Shown here: one piece after another, positions 62,205 to 64,000 of the stretch
Layout of the letters: every line of letters begins with the position of its first letter
Position numbering within the stretch: position 1 is the stretch's first letter
Assembly (NCBI RefSeq): GCF_002263515.1
Contig: NZ_CP022752.1
Coordinates: 2,542,001 to 2,606,000, forward strand
Source of the DNA: Actinopolyspora erythraea
Lineage (GTDB): Bacteria > Actinomycetota > Actinomycetes > Mycobacteriales > Pseudonocardiaceae
Direction of reading: 5' to 3'
Length of the DNA: 64,000 bases
Notes under the pieces: model-generated
What the model saw: only the letters and a program-made list of their open reading frames with translations
The model's database searches: none
Told to the model about the DNA's origin: nothing
Program-made: the position numbers and the translations under genes

Positions 62205-62755
62205 GCTGAAGCACACGCCCACGGAACCGGCTCGGACCGGAACGGCGGGCCCGGAGACCGGCAACGGCGAGCACCCCGCGGCGCGGTCACGTGCCACCGA
62301 CCGGAGTTCCGCCGCGGCGAGGGCACCGCCGTGCGCGACCGGTCCGGCTCGCCGGGAATGCTCGGCGATCGCCACGTGTTGCGCAATCGACCCCTTCCAT
62401 CAACGACCGCTCTCACCCTCGAAAACCGTCCCACCGCGAAGGTCGAACGCACCAACGCGCGGCGGCGCCGTTCCGTCGTGAGCGGATCGGCGCACACCGG
62501 CAAGAGCGATCTTGCCGGACCGGCCGAGAAAGCCCCTAACACCCTTCCTCGAACAATTTCCCCGCCGGGGGGTTACGCCCGGAATATCGGCTTTGCGACA
62601 CTTGCGGGCCGCGGCTCGAACAGCGACATTCTCCCCGGGCAGTAAGTCTCTTTTCCACTGACCGGCACCACATGACGTTCGTGACCGCGCGGCGACCGAG
62701 GCCGATACACCCGGGAATCAGTCATTACACCTTCGAACACGAACACAGGTAGGTC
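62205..62755. other. 551-bp gap, one hairpin seen
   Basis: No coding sequence is supported in either strand. One GNRA-loop hairpin (62497-62518) is visible. The last ~100 bases before the FNT start hold AT-richer sequence that may contain the promoter. Confidence 0.55.
62497..62518. terminator. 9-bp hairpin with GCGA tetraloop
   Basis: CCGGCAAGA and TCTTGCCGG pair perfectly around GCGA, a GNRA-type stable tetraloop. It may terminate a small transcript or be a structured element in the FNT leader; no T-run follows. Confidence 0.4.
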
Positions 62756-63586
62756 GTGGTTACTAAGCAGATTGAGCAGCCTAGTCACGTTGTCACCCCA
62801 CACGCGCCGGAAAGTCGACAACGACCGCGCGAGAACGAGGTGGACCGTGCCATCGATCGGATCGTCGAGAAGGGGCGTCCCCGTCTCTACCGAACGTGGC
62901 CGCAGCTGTTGGCGACCGCACTGGTCGCCGGGGTGGAAGTGGCGCTGGGCGTGCTCGCTCTGCTGACCGTTCATCAGAGCACCGGCAGTCCGCTGCTGGC
63001 CGGACTGGCGTTCTCGATCGCCCTGATCGCCCTGCTGCTGGGACACGCTGAACTGTTCACCGAGGGCTTCCTCGTGCCCATAGTGGTGGTGGCGGCCCGG
63101 CAGGCGACGTGGCGACGCCTCGCGCGCTTCTGGGGCGGCACCCTGGTGGGCAACCTGGTCGGCGGGTGGGCGCTGATGTTCGTGGTGGTCACAGCTTTCC
63201 CCGGCCTGCACGACACGGCCGTGACCATGGGCGGCAAATTCGCCACCGCCCCGCTGTCGCCGAAGAACCTGTGCCTGGCCATCCTGGCGGGTAGCGCCAT
63301 CACGCTGATGACCAGGATGCACAACGGCACCGACAACGACATGGCGAAGCTCACGGCCAGCGCCGTCACCGGCTTCCTGATCGTCGGGACCGGTATGCAC
63401 CACTCGATACTGGACTCGCTGCTGATATTCGGCGGGATCCACGCGGGGGCGGAGTACGGCTACCTGGAGTGGATCACGTGGTTCAGCTGGGCCCTGCTGG
63501 GCAACATCATCGGCGGGGTCGGAATCACCACCGCACTGCGGCTGGTCCGGGGATACGCACGCATCCGGGAGTGGCGCCAGGCCTGA
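62756..63586 (+). CDS. formate/nitrite transporter (FNT) family channel
   Basis: A 276-residue inner-membrane channel of the FocA/NirC family with six hydrophobic helices. The hydrophilic N-terminus (about 35 residues) is followed by FSIALIALLLGHAELFTEGF, a pore-lining segment with His/Glu, and a second half with GFLIVGTGMHHSILDSLLIF containing the conserved central His. Members conduct formate, nitrite or hydrosulfide. A GTG start at 62756 is chosen. It is not near narK (about 31 kb apart), so formate and nitrite are equally possible. Confidence 0.88.
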   Translation: MVTKQIEQPSHVVTPHAPESRQRPRENEVDRAIDRIVEKGRPRLYRTWPQLLATALVAGVEVALGVLALLTVHQSTGSPLLAGLAFSIALIALLLGHAELFTEGFLVPIVVVAARQATWRRLARFWGGTLVGNLVGGWALMFVVVTAFPGLHDTAVTMGGKFATAPLSPKNLCLAILAGSAITLMTRMHNGTDNDMAKLTASAVTGFLIVGTGMHHSILDSLLIFGGIHAGAEYGYLEWITWFSWALLGNIIGGVGITTALRLVRGYARIREWRQA

Positions 63587-63717
63587 ACCCGCCCCGGCAC
63601 CCGGTTCCGGCCCAGGCCGGGACCGGGGAGTCGCCGCGGAGACCCCCGCTCCCCGACCGCTCGACCTCCGAACACGGTTCCGGCCGTAGGGTCGGCGCCG
63701 GAGGCGAGCGAAAGCAC

Positions 63718-63759
63718 ATGCGGGCGGCGAAACGGTACGACCGGTTTCGCCGCCCGCAT
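63718..63759. terminator. bidirectional terminator between FNT and end gene
   Basis: ATGCGGGCGGCGAAAC and its exact complement form a 16-bp perfect stem with a 10-base loop, between the converging FNT gene and the gene at the window edge. Confidence 0.85.
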
Positions 63760-63770
63760 CCGCTCGCCCG

Positions 63771-64000
63771 TCAGCTCGGGCGGGGTGACCAGTAGTCCAG
63801 CATCTCCGCGAAGGTCTCGAAGGCGGGCTTGGAGTTGCCGTAGGGCGCCTCCAGGTGGATGCTCAGCGGGAAACCGAGGTCCCGCACCCCGTCGACGACC
63901 CGCTTGTAGAGGTCCACGAGTTGACGCTTGCGCTCCTCGAAGGACTTCTCCGCCAGCCTGGCGACGAACTCCTGCTCCTGCTCGACCACGGGGTTGCCCG
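63771..64000 (-). CDS. 3' end of an unknown gene, truncated by window edge
   Basis: About 75 C-terminal residues are inside the window, ending FETFAEMLDYWSPRPS. The visible part is helical and charged (EFVARLAEKSFEERKRQLVDLYKRVVDGVRDLGF) and then has HLEAPYGNSK. I do not recognise the family and give no function. The start lies beyond the window. Confidence 0.55.
   Translation of the reverse strand, partial: GNPVVEQEQEFVARLAEKSFEERKRQLVDLYKRVVDGVRDLGFPLSIHLEAPYGNSKPAFETFAEMLDYWSPRPS

Noticed and set aside
1..64000. CRISPR arrays, tRNA, rRNA, intact transposons
   Set aside because: No regularly spaced repeats, no tRNA cloverleaf or rRNA segment, and no transposase-like frame or flanking terminal repeats were seen on reading the window by eye.

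Overview
The window is GC-rich DNA with GTG/TTG starts, many strong hairpin terminators, an AfsA/gamma-butyrolactone locus and secreted polysaccharide hydrolases, which points to a filamentous actinomycete. Acidic secreted proteins would fit a halophilic Pseudonocardiales member such as Actinopolyspora, but that genus is an inference and there is no rRNA gene here to test it. I see no tRNA, rRNA, CRISPR array or intact insertion sequence.

Layout. (1) 1-3265: a graspetide (omega-ester RiPP) operon with a precursor peptide, an ATP-grasp ligase and a PIMT-like methyltransferase, preceded by small unknown ORFs and a perfect palindrome. (2) 3498-9254: a four-gene minus-strand operon of visibly lower GC, with a class III aminotransferase, a single Cy-A-PCP NRPS module, a type II thioesterase and an NTF2-like protein. 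It looks like a small acquired thiazoline-type biosynthetic island. (3) 9501-18746: mannan and sugar genes (GH5 mannanase, a clan GH-A glycosidase, a dead LacI gene, SGNH esterase, amidohydrolase, class I aldolase, AGE-family sugar isomerase). (4) 18772-29601: a full cellulose regulon. It comprises an MsiK-like ATPase, GH1 beta-glucosidase, CebG/CebF/CebE importer, secreted GH6, AA10 LPMO and GH12, and a CebR-like LacI repressor. Copies of a TGGGAGCGCTCCCA operator sit upstream of the key transcription units. (5) 29916-32670: NarK-type nitrate transporter and an NnaR-type HemD-winged-helix regulator. (6) 32981-44735: ROK regulator, RbsABC-like importer, Gfo/Idh/MocA oxidoreductase, exported TIM-barrel isomerase and a 1447-residue secreted ThuA/sugar-dehydrogenase/PKD/CBM6/DUF1080 protein, probably for oxidised (3-keto) glycosides. 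(7) 44861-52984: an eight-gene ebo-type metabolite-traffic operon in which a myo-inositol-phosphate-synthase-like gene is present and no eboD-type gene is seen. It is bracketed by long perfect hairpins. (8) 53644-57294: AfsA, an MDR reductase and two TetR regulators with candidate ARE boxes. (9) 57550-61769: glycosyltransferase, ABC-F ribosome-protection ATPase with a leader-peptide attenuator, and a methyltransferase. (10) 61968-64000: small membrane protein, FNT channel and the 3' end of an unknown gene.

Working together: the secreted LPMO and GH6/GH12 enzymes cut cellulose, CebEFG with an MsiK-type ATPase imports cellodextrins, GH1 releases glucose and CebR gates the set. The mannan genes supply mannose, which the AGE isomerase and the aldolase could pass to glycolysis. 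The butyrolactone locus is the likely density switch for specialised metabolism. The strongest leads for new biology are the graspetide/PIMT operon, the orphan Cy-A-PCP island, the ebo operon with an inositol-phosphate-synthase-like gene, the secreted multi-domain keto-glycoside protein, and the two-state RNA attenuator in front of the ABC-F gene.
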